5,833 bases of DNA from Tychonema litorale BBK16 (GTDB taxonomy: Bacteria; Cyanobacteriota; Cyanobacteriia; Cyanobacteriales; Microcoleaceae): the NCBI RefSeq assembly GCF_021648855.1, contig NZ_JAKJHX010000034.1, positions 37,349 to 43,181 on the forward strand. The letters are read 5' to 3'. The number at the start of each line of letters is the position of its first letter. Within the stretch, counting starts at the first letter, position 1. Shown piece by piece: positions 1-5,745 of this stretch. Below the pieces are notes generated by a model, which was not told the origin of the DNA, ran no database searches, and saw nothing but the letters and a program-made list of their open reading frames with translations. The position numbers and the translations under genes were made by a program.

Positions 1-27
1 TAGTAGGGACACAGCACTGCTGTCTCC
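1..27. repeat. 27-bp palindromic interspersed repeat, copy 1
   Basis: This copy matches positions 58-84 at 26 of 27 bases; the only difference is T21 against C78. The core reads ACAGCA-C-TGCTGT, an almost perfect dyad whose flanks can pair further around one C-C mismatch. Short palindromes of this GTAGGGACAC...GTCTCC type are scattered between genes in filamentous cyanobacteria (recalled from general knowledge, not searched here). The unit may begin before the window, so its left edge is unknown. Confidence 0.75.
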
Positions 28-50
28 TAAAATCTAGTAGCCAAAATTAC

Positions 51-84
51 GAGACGGTAGTAGGGACACAGCACTGCCGTCTCC
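51..84. repeat. 27-bp palindromic repeat, copy 2, with flanking inverted arm
   Basis: The repeat itself is 58-84. Just before it, GAGACGG (51-57) is the exact reverse complement of CCGTCTC (77-83), so the copy can fold as a 7-bp stem around a 19-base loop as well as through its internal dyad. The base that differs from copy 1 (C78) is inside this stem and pairs with G56. The repeat lies 66 bp upstream of the start of the following NTPase gene. The AT-rich stretch 85-149 in between has two TACAAT hexamers (95-100 and 119-124) but no matching -35 box, so I call no promoter. Confidence 0.7.
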
Positions 85-149
85 TCTTATTCGCTACAAT
101 ATTATTGTGGTTTTAATCTACAATTAAATCAATCCTCACCCCCACATTT

Positions 150-2939
150 ATGCCCATTGACGACGAAGATTTTCAACCCGAAATCAGCGACGATCGCAAA
201 CTGCAACTCTTCACAGACAGACACGAATTTACCCGCCGATTTGCCTCTTATTTAAACGATGACCCGCCTCCCGCAAAAATTTTGTATTTTTTCGGCGATG
301 GAGGTAACGGCAAGTCATTGCTCCTCAAACACTTGGAGTATCACTGCTGCAAAAGATTTTCGCCGCAGGTTTGGCAACAATGGCGCGCACTCCCAGAATC
401 AAGGGCGGCCGAAGTTGCTGATTTTGTCCGCCACGCTGAACCTAAAACCTACACTCCCATACCAGTAGTCAGACATGATTTCGGATTGATACCGATTAAA
501 GAAGATAAACCCCAAGATAGATTTTACGGCTTGCTAATGTTGCGGCGAAATGTCGCAGAAGCAGCAAAGAAATATAAATTTAAATTTCCTAATTATGACT
601 TTGCGTGTTTTTGGTATTTGCTGAACAAAGGCGAGTCTGACGCAACTCTCAACCAACTTTTTCCCAACGATTTGATTGATTTTTTGACACCTGTAGTTGA
701 AACCTTTGCCGGATTTCCCGTGGTGTCGCAAGTAGCGGCGGGGCTGAAATTAATCGATAAATTCGGTGGCATTAAGCGAACGATGAAATTAATTCAAACT
801 CGCTTGGGTGTCAGCGACGAAAAGGCGGATGAGATTCGCAGCAAAGATATTGATACTGAATTAATCGATTGTTTGCCGAAATTATTTGCCGGGGATTTGA
901 ATGCAGCAATGGTTGGGAAACATAAACCAGATCGCCTCGTGATGCTGTTCGATACTCACGAGAAAATGTGGGATGCCAAACGCAATTCTCAAGGCGCAAC
1001 TTTTTGGTATCAAGATGAGTGGTTTCGGCGGTTGTTGAGGGCATTGGATTACAAATTGGGGATTGTGGTTGCTGTGGCGGGGCGAGATTGTCCTGTCACA
1101 CAACTGCGGTGGCCGAATGCGGCGAAGTTTCCGATTCCCGAAGATTATATAGATGCCCAATTGGTGTGGCATTTGTCTCCGGCTGATGCTAGGGATTACT
1201 TGCACAAAGTGGAGATTGACAAGGCTGATTTGGCTGATGCTGTAATTAAATATGCCAGCGTCAATCCCGATGATAGTTGGGAGAATTTGCAGGTACATCC
1301 GTTTTATTTGGGTTTGTGCGCGGATGTGGTGTTGGCAGAAAGAAGGCGGGGAGTTGAGTTGCTGGCGTCGGATTTTGCACGGATTCCGAAGTTGGAAAAT
1401 AAGACGGCGGAGTTAACGGATCGGTTGCTGAGTTATGTAGATCGCGAAGTGCGATCTGCGGTGCATTCGCTGAGTGCTTGTCGCGCTTTCGATCTGGATT
1501 TGTACATGAAATTGGGAGCGGGTTGTCACTTCCAGGCAAGTAGTGCAAATTTTGAGATTTTGACTGGTTTTTCGTTTGTGTGGAAATCGGAAAAGCGGGG
1601 GGATAATTGGTATCGAATTCATGATTTATTGCGGCGCTTGGATGCGGAAAGGGATAATCTGAAAACTCGCAGGGCTCATGAGGTTTTAGAGGGGCATTAT
1701 CGGGAAGTGGGGGATGGGGCTGAGGCAATTTTTCATGCTAATCGCTTGGATTGGCTGCGGGGTGTGGAGGAATGGGAAGAGGTGTTTAATGGAGCTTTGA
1801 ACAAGAGTCGTTATGGGGAATGCAAGTCACTGCTAGGAGTTAGAGAGGAGTTGTGGATTAAAAGTGATTATTCGCTGGGACTGATTTCACGAGCTGAAGG
1901 ATTTTACTATACTGTATTAGCTCGATATGCAGAAGGAAAACAAGAGTATTTAGAAGCAGTTGCAGCTTACGATCGCGCACTCATCAGAAATCCTGACGAT
2001 CGAAATACGCTCCGCAGCAAAGGGTTTGCGCTGCTAAGTCTGGGTCAGTTACAGGAAGGTCTAGGAGAATTTGAGGTTGCAAAACATTCTTTCTCAGATG
2101 CGCTCGCTACCTGTAATTTAGCTTTACTTATTTCACCGGATTATATTAGTGTTTTCAACATCAAAGGGCTGGTGCTGAACTGTCTGGGTGATGTGCAGGC
2201 AAGCCTAAGAGAATTTGAGACTGCAAAACAGTTTTACTCAGATGCGATCGCAGTCTTGAATTCTGCTTTACTTATTGCACCGAATGAGAATTATTTTCTC
2301 GGCAGCAAAGGGAATGTGCTCGACAGTCTGGGTGATTTGCAAGCACAGCTAAGTGAATTTGAGGCGGCAAAACAGTCTTACTTTGATGCGATCGCAGCCT
2401 ATAATTCTGCTTTATTTATTGCACCGGATTCTATCGGTTATCTCAACAACAAAGGGAATGTGCTGAGAGCTTTGGGTGATTTGCAAGCAAAGCTAAGTGA
2501 ATTTGAGGCGGCTAAACAGTATTATTCAGATGCGATCGCAGCCTATAATTCTGCTTTAATTATTGCACCGGATAATATTGGAGCGCTCAACAACAAAGGG
2601 AATGTGCTGAGAGCTCTGGGTGATTTGCAAGCACAGCTAAGTGAATTTGATGTTGCAAAACAATCTTATTCTGAGTCGATCGCAGGCTTTAATTCTGCTT
2701 TACTTATTGCACCGGATTCTATCCATGCTCTCAATAACAAAGGCAATGCGCTGCAAACCCTGGGTGATTTGCAAAAACAATTATCCGATCTACAGGAAGC
2801 ACTAAAAAATTGGCAAGAAGCGCTCGAAATGTTTAATCGATATTTAGCCATTTCTCCTAACAACGATCGTCTTCGTAATAGACGCGATTCGCTGCAAGAA
2901 TTCCTCAATAATTTGGGTGACGATACTGTCAGCAGTTAG
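150..2939 (+). CDS. STAND-like P-loop NTPase with C-terminal 48-residue TPR-type repeats
   Basis: A 929-residue, probably cytoplasmic NTPase of the STAND/AAA-like signalling type. Visible elements: an FTDRHEF segment (21-27) typical just before the P-loop; Walker A GDGGNGKS (49-56); Walker B LVMLFDTHE (263-271, D268/E271); a sensor-like strand ending AGRD (310-313); HPFYLGL (383-389), resembling the GxP region; and a winged-helix-like segment ending YRIHDLL (488-494). One ordinary TPR follows near 584-617, then six 48-residue units from 622 to 909. The Walker A-B distance, about 210 residues, is long and includes a hydrophobic stretch (175-205). The first 20 residues are too short for an effector domain. 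ATG 150 is chosen because the conserved block starts soon after; no Shine-Dalgarno is visible. In this class repeats usually sense a ligand or partner and ATP drives oligomerisation. Regulatory or antiphage roles are possible but unproven. No operon partner is seen. Confidence 0.85.
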   Translation: MPIDDEDFQPEISDDRKLQLFTDRHEFTRRFASYLNDDPPPAKILYFFGDGGNGKSLLLKHLEYHCCKRFSPQVWQQWRALPESRAAEVADFVRHAEPKTYTPIPVVRHDFGLIPIKEDKPQDRFYGLLMLRRNVAEAAKKYKFKFPNYDFACFWYLLNKGESDATLNQLFPNDLIDFLTPVVETFAGFPVVSQVAAGLKLIDKFGGIKRTMKLIQTRLGVSDEKADEIRSKDIDTELIDCLPKLFAGDLNAAMVGKHKPDRLVMLFDTHEKMWDAKRNSQGATFWYQDEWFRRLLRALDYKLGIVVAVAGRDCPVTQLRWPNAAKFPIPEDYIDAQLVWHLSPADARDYLHKVEIDKADLADAVIKYASVNPDDSWENLQVHPFYLGLCADVVLAERRRGVELLASDFARIPKLENKTAELTDRLLSYVDREVRSAVHSLSACRAFDLDLYMKLGAGCHFQASSANFEILTGFSFVWKSEKRGDNWYRIHDLLRRLDAERDNLKTRRAHEVLEGHYREVGDGAEAIFHANRLDWLRGVEEWEEVFNGALNKSRYGECKSLLGVREELWIKSDYSLGLISRAEGFYYTVLARYAEGKQEYLEAVAAYDRALIRNPDDRNTLRSKGFALLSLGQLQEGLGEFEVAKHSFSDALATCNLALLISPDYISVFNIKGLVLNCLGDVQASLREFETAKQFYSDAIAVLNSALLIAPNENYFLGSKGNVLDSLGDLQAQLSEFEAAKQSYFDAIAAYNSALFIAPDSIGYLNNKGNVLRALGDLQAKLSEFEAAKQYYSDAIAAYNSALIIAPDNIGALNNKGNVLRALGDLQAQLSEFDVAKQSYSESIAGFNSALLIAPDSIHALNNKGNALQTLGDLQKQLSDLQEALKNWQEALEMFNRYLAISPNNDRLRNRRDSLQEFLNNLGDDTVSS
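2013..2876 (+). repeat. Six tandem 144-bp units encoding 48-residue helical repeats
   Basis: The units start at 2013, 2157, 2301, 2445, 2589 and 2733, and the invariant Lys codon in xxKG recurs exactly every 144 bp (2019, 2163, 2307, 2451, 2595, 2739). The protein pattern is roughly NNKGNVLxxLGDLQAxLSEF, then EAAKQxYSDAIAAYNSAL and IAPD. The ALxxAP ending and LG core are TPR-like, but the unit is 14 residues longer than a 34-residue TPR. Units 4 and 5 differ at about 21 of 144 bases by eye; units 1 and 6 are the most diverged. Exact GCGATCGC octamers occur at the same phase in units 2, 3 and 4 (2244, 2388, 2532), and unit 5 has a one-base variant at 2676. This fits growth of the array by internal duplication. 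Confidence 0.9.
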
Positions 2940-3032
2940 CCCGATCGCAATTAGTAAAGACGCGGCATTCAGGAGGAGGAAGTGTCGAGTTAACTTACAC
3001 CAAAAGTTCACAGGATTTACGCACTCCGACAA

Positions 3033-3097
3033 AGAAACCGGGTTTTTGCCCGAATCTACGAATCACAACCAAGAATTCTCGTAAAAACCCGGTTTCT
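3033..3097. repeat. 65-bp inverted repeat (AAACCGGGTTT type), copy A
   Basis: A perfect 15-bp inverted repeat: AGAAACCGGGTTTTT (3033-3047) pairs with AAAAACCCGGTTTCT (3083-3097) around a 35-base loop. An identical-arm copy begins 85 bp downstream, and the loops of the two copies differ at only 5 of 35 positions. Elements with these arms are, as I recall, abundant in Microcoleus- and Oscillatoria-type genomes. It could be a small non-autonomous mobile repeat. As RNA it would form a long stem about 95 bases after the NTPase stop codon and might stabilise or end the transcript; that role is inferred. Confidence 0.85.
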
Positions 3098-3117
3098 GGC
3101 CACCCGCGCGTAATTCA

Positions 3118-3182
3118 AGAAACCGGGTTTTTGGCCAAATCTACGCATCACAACCAAGAATTATCGAAAAAACCCGGTTTCT
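3118..3182. repeat. 65-bp inverted repeat (AAACCGGGTTT type), copy B
   Basis: Second copy of the preceding element. Arms 3118-3132 and 3168-3182 are identical to those of copy A and surround a 35-base loop that shares the central ATCACAACCAAGAATT block. The 20-base spacer between copies and the sequence after copy B both begin with a (G)CCACCCGC segment, so the repeated unit is nearer 77 bp with a period of 85 bp. The head-to-tail arrangement suggests tandem duplication rather than two independent insertions. Confidence 0.85.
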
Positions 3183-3237
3183 GACCACCCGCACATCAGC
3201 CCTAAGACTTGATACCTGACGACGGATAATTCTTGCT

Positions 3238-3306
3238 CTATTCCGATTCCAGGTATTGCTTGTAAGCCACCTCATCGCCACCAAAAGAATCGATATTACA
3301 AGTCAT
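3238..3306 (-). pseudogene. Possible 22-codon reverse ORF or gene remnant
   Basis: On the reverse strand an ATG (complement of 3304-3306) opens a 22-residue frame, MTCNIDSFGGDEVAYKQYLE-SE, ending in TAG (complement of 3238-3240). The composition (acidic, mixed, no low-complexity runs) looks more protein-like than the rest of this intergenic region, and the ending resembles the natural C-terminus of a longer protein. The frame stays open for only nine more codons upstream before a TAA, and no ribosome binding site or promoter is convincing. It may be a very small gene, the tail of a decayed gene, or chance. I do not recognise the family. Confidence 0.2.
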
Positions 3307-3695
3307 CAAATTTCTCGATCGAGGTAGGAATATTAAATTTTACTGACAAACTAATTAACGCAGGAAGTTTTAGGAGTATACTAAAGAAGTAAAATATCGG
3401 AAACCCCTTCTAAAGGATTTTGAGCTAACAGTCCATAATTACTGTTCTCAACTATACATTTCTCTGTTCACAAGTGGGGAGCTCTTTATTGATTGTTACC
3501 TTGGCTACAAACAATAGGGATGAGAGGATTGTAGTGAAAATAGAAAATATCGAAACCGAGCAATTTGTAACAATTCTCTCGATCGCAACTCTAGACTTAA
3601 TGATTTTTATCGAATTGCTCTCAAAGTTGCAGACTGACTTCTGTTTTTCAATCTAGTAGAATTTCATAACTTTCAAGTTTGAATTGCTTAATCCT

Positions 3696-4196
3696 ATGCT
3701 GGAGTATCTTCCCCCACTCAACGATCATAATTTGCCCTATCCCGACACGATTCACCCGATAGTGGTGCATTTTGCGATCGCAATGGTTTTATTTGCAGTG
3801 TTATGCGATGGAATTGGCTATTTCACACGCAATACTCGACTCTACGAAGTTAGTTGGTGGAATTTGTTTTTCGCAACGATTTCTATCTTCATTGCCATTA
3901 TTTTTGGACAAATTGAAGCAGGACTGGCGGAACCCTACGCAGCAGCCGAGTCAACGTTGAATCTGCATACACTCCTGGGATGGTCATTATCTGGCATTCT
4001 GGCCGCAGTGACGGCATGGCGATATGTGTTGCGCTCCCGCAATCCGAAGTCATTGCCACTTCCATTTTTAGGAGTTGGTGTTTTATTAGTTGGGCTGGTC
4101 TGCACTCAGGTATATCTAGGAGATTTACTGGTTTGGGTATACGGGCTCCACACAGTTCCCGTGGTGGAAGCGACAAGGACAGGAGTTTTACAATGA
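3696..4196 (+). CDS. DUF2231-like four-helix membrane protein, first copy
   Basis: A 166-residue integral membrane protein resembling the DUF2231 family, whose biochemical role is not settled. The family-like signature is IHPIVVHF (19-26: H20, P21, H25), followed by four predicted membrane segments near 21-43, 55-76, 90-112 and 121-147. H91 opens the third helix and H152 follows the fourth, where the family usually has a short Gly/Leu/Val-rich motif (here YLGDLLVWVYG). I start at ATG 3696; a TTG four codons upstream (3684) is in frame but neither start has a clear Shine-Dalgarno. The stop overlaps the next start (ATGA, 4193-4196). Translational coupling to a second DUF2231 protein and a CoxB-like subunit points to a role with a terminal oxidase, such as an accessory, assembly or electron-transfer subunit. 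The repeated histidines could bind heme, but this is inference. Confidence 0.8.
   Translation: MLEYLPPLNDHNLPYPDTIHPIVVHFAIAMVLFAVLCDGIGYFTRNTRLYEVSWWNLFFATISIFIAIIFGQIEAGLAEPYAAAESTLNLHTLLGWSLSGILAAVTAWRYVLRSRNPKSLPLPFLGVGVLLVGLVCTQVYLGDLLVWVYGLHTVPVVEATRTGVLQ
4181..4185 (+). promoter_or_regulatory. Shine-Dalgarno AGGAG for the second DUF2231 gene
   Basis: AGGAG lies seven bases before ATG 4193, inside the last codons of the preceding gene. It fixes the start at 4193 rather than at the in-frame upstream codons reaching back to 3980, which overlap the first DUF2231 gene. It is the only clear ribosome binding site in this operon. Confidence 0.7.
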
Positions 4197-4798
4197 GTCC
4201 TGATTCGATCGAGCAACTAAAAGCTCAAGTCGGTGCAAATGGATTGCCCTATGCAATTCCCATTCATCCTAATTTAGTACATTTGACCCTGGGATTGTTT
4301 ATTGTAGCGATCGCCTTCGATATTGTCGGCGTACTATTCCCCCTAGAAAAACCTGTCTTCAAATTTTTGGAAATTCCAGCCGCGCGATCGAACTTCTTCG
4401 ATGTGGGCTGGTACAACATGGTGGCCGCATCAGTAATTACCTTCTTTACAGTCGCCGCCGGCTTCTACGAAATTATGCTCGCAACACCACCAGCAGATGT
4501 CAAAAGTGCCTGGGGCTTGCAGGCAATGGAAACCATGCTCTGGCACGGAGTGGGCGGCGTATTGCTGCTGTTTCTAATTGTAGGAATGACCGTGTGGCGT
4601 GGCTTTCAGCGGTTTATCTGGCGCAAAGACCGTTCCCAACAGGTGCAGTGGAGTTATTTGCTCGCGGGCTTGGGCATCTTTGCGCTGATGTTTGTCCACG
4701 GCACTCTGGGAGCGCAACTAGCAGCCGAGTTTGGCGTGCATATCAGCGCCGATGCCCTGTTGCGCTTGGGAGAAAATCCGAATTTGGTGTTGAAGTGA
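4193..4798 (+). CDS. DUF2231-like four-helix membrane protein, second copy
   Basis: A 201-residue membrane protein, apparently a diverged paralogue of the gene before it. It has the same HPxxxH signature (IPIHPNLVHLTLG; H25, P26, H30) at the start of helix 1. Membrane segments lie near 28-50, 70-96, 114-135 and 153-176. H118 sits at the start of helix 3, like H91 of the first copy, and H169 and H183 lie at the C-terminal end within HGTLGAQLAAEFGVH, which replaces the family's usual Gly-Gly-x-Leu-type motif. A basic loop (136-147) separates helices 3 and 4. Start 4193 is supported by AGGAG at seven bases spacing. The frame overlaps the upstream gene by four bases and the downstream coxB-like gene by one (TGATG), so all three are likely translated in a coupled way. 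A partnership with the oxidase is inferred from this coupling. Confidence 0.8.
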   Translation: MSPDSIEQLKAQVGANGLPYAIPIHPNLVHLTLGLFIVAIAFDIVGVLFPLEKPVFKFLEIPAARSNFFDVGWYNMVAASVITFFTVAAGFYEIMLATPPADVKSAWGLQAMETMLWHGVGGVLLLFLIVGMTVWRGFQRFIWRKDRSQQVQWSYLLAGLGIFALMFVHGTLGAQLAAEFGVHISADALLRLGENPNLVLK

Positions 4799-5745
4799 TG
4801 GAACAAATCAAAACTCGCACAATTTTAACATTAGGAATCATCGCGATCGCCCTTGGCCTTGTCAGTTGGTGGATGGGCCAGCAGTCTTATTCCTGGTTTC
4901 CACCCCAGGCTTCGGCCGAATCTGTTTTGGTTGACCAGTTGTTTAGCTTTCTGGTGACGATAGGGACATTTATTTTCCTGGGCGTGGTGGGTACGCTGAG
5001 CTACTCAGTGCTATTTCAGCAAGCAGGCAAATACGACTCCAGCGATGGCCCCCACATTGAAGGCAATGTGACCCTAGAAATTGTCTGGACGGTGATTCCC
5101 TTGGTTTTGGTAATTTGGATTGCAGGCTACAGCTACCAGATATACGATCGGATGTCGATTCTCGGGCCGATGGAACACGTTCATATGGGCATGGGAACCG
5201 CACAAGCCGCGGGTATTGAGAAGACAGAGGCGGCTATGGACGATCGCCCGCCAACCGAACAAATCGAAGTCTATGCTCGCCAGTGGGCATGGGAGTTCCG
5301 CTATCCCCATGCCGAGCAAACCATCACCAGCACCGAATTGCATATCCCCAACCAACAGCGGATTAAACTAGCACTGCATTCGGAAGATGTGCTCCACGGT
5401 TTTTTTGTACCCGCATTTCGCATCAAACAAGACCTGATTCCCGGACGAGTAATTGATTTTGAATTTACCCCAATTCGAGAAGGTCGCTATCGGCTGCGCG
5501 ATTCGCAGTACAGCGGCACCTATTTTGCCGCCATGCAAACGGATGTGGTAGTGGAATCGCCGGCAGCCTACCAACAATGGCTTGCCACCGCTGCGGCCCA
5601 ACCTCCGATCAAAGCCTATAACCGGGCATTTGACGAATATCACCGCGCCCACAATCCCATCAGCACGGGCTGGAAAATTGTTGAACCCGCCTCTCCACCT
5701 GTTGTCAATTACCAAAAAGCTGGGTCTAAAGCCCCGTCCTTCTAG
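4798..5745 (+). CDS. coxB: Cytochrome oxidase-type subunit II lacking the CuA site (ARTO/quinol-oxidase-like); C-terminus altered by IS
   Basis: A 315-residue subunit II of a heme-copper oxidase. Membrane segments lie near 9-27, 45-73 and 93-114. The canonical block before helix 3 (TLEIVWTVIP, 92-101) keeps E94, which aligns with the K-channel glutamate of subunit II. The cupredoxin domain begins with the aromatic motif QWAWEFRYP (162-170). H200 in DVLHGFFVP is kept, but the copper loop reads D235-S-Q237-Y-S239-G-T-Y-F243-A-A-M246. The usual Cys, Glu, Cys and His are Asp, Gln, Ser and Phe; only Met remains. CuA therefore cannot form, as in bo3-type quinol oxidases and the cyanobacterial alternative oxidase (ARTO, CtaCII/CoxB3). 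The loop 117-155 is longer than usual and contains MEHVHMGMG. The last eight or so residues and the TAG stop lie in a transposon-end hairpin. Start ATG 4798 overlaps the preceding stop. Subunits I and III are not in the window. Confidence 0.9.
   Translation: MEQIKTRTILTLGIIAIALGLVSWWMGQQSYSWFPPQASAESVLVDQLFSFLVTIGTFIFLGVVGTLSYSVLFQQAGKYDSSDGPHIEGNVTLEIVWTVIPLVLVIWIAGYSYQIYDRMSILGPMEHVHMGMGTAQAAGIEKTEAAMDDRPPTEQIEVYARQWAWEFRYPHAEQTITSTELHIPNQQRIKLALHSEDVLHGFFVPAFRIKQDLIPGRVIDFEFTPIREGRYRLRDSQYSGTYFAAMQTDVVVESPAAYQQWLATAAAQPPIKAYNRAFDEYHRAHNPISTGWKIVEPASPPVVNYQKAGSKAPSF

Larger units (their letters stand above)
2940..3695. other. Intergenic region, about 756 bp, with repeats and no convincing gene
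   Basis: This stretch separates the NTPase gene from the oxidase operon. Positions 2940-3032 are featureless apart from a purine-rich AGGAGGAGG run (around 2971) with no reading frame behind it. Positions 3033-3182 hold two inverted-repeat units, annotated separately. From 3183 to 3695 the DNA is AT-rich, with a 10-bp palindrome CTCGATCGAG (3314-3323), a 22-codon reverse ORF (3238-3306) and a weak 60-codon GTG-start frame (3474-3656) that I do not accept. The promoter of the downstream operon should lie in the last few hundred bases, but I see no -35/-10 pair with good spacing. The sequence cannot say whether 3183-3600 is decayed coding DNA. Confidence 0.6.

Noticed and set aside
95..124. TACAAT hexamers as a promoter for the NTPase gene
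   Set aside because: No -35-like hexamer is found 16-18 bases upstream of either one, and such hexamers are common in AT-rich DNA.
1261..1728. 155-codon reverse frame inside the NTPase gene
   Set aside because: Pro/His/Ser-rich translation is the mirror of the G-rich coding strand, and the opposite frame has clear domain motifs.
2844..3032. 62-codon reverse frame overlapping the NTPase 3' end
   Set aside because: It mostly mirrors the coding strand, has no ribosome binding site and shows no recognisable motif.
3033..3182. CRISPR array
   Set aside because: There are only two units, each an inverted repeat with nearly identical internal sequence rather than identical direct repeats around unique spacers.
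3474..3656. 60-codon + strand frame with GTG start upstream of the oxidase operon
   Set aside because: No ribosome binding site, a rare start codon, and a composition explained by AT-rich DNA. Its hydrophobic segment resembles no family I recognise.
3627..3662. Promoter TTGCAG...TAGAAT for the oxidase operon
   Set aside because: The spacing is 24 bases, too long for a sigma70 promoter.
3656..3669. NtcA-like site GTA-N8-TAA before the operon
   Set aside because: The consensus is GTA-N8-TAC and the last base does not match. No -10 box lies at the expected distance, so chance is likely.
3980..4192. N-terminal extension of the second DUF2231 gene back to 3980
   Set aside because: It overlaps the first DUF2231 gene in another frame, whereas ATG 4193 has a well-spaced AGGAG and begins just before the conserved HPxxxH region.
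4594..4797. N-terminal extension of the coxB-like gene back to 4594
   Set aside because: The extension lies wholly inside the upstream gene and has shadow-like composition. ATG 4798 gives a normal subunit II N-terminus and a TGATG overlap.
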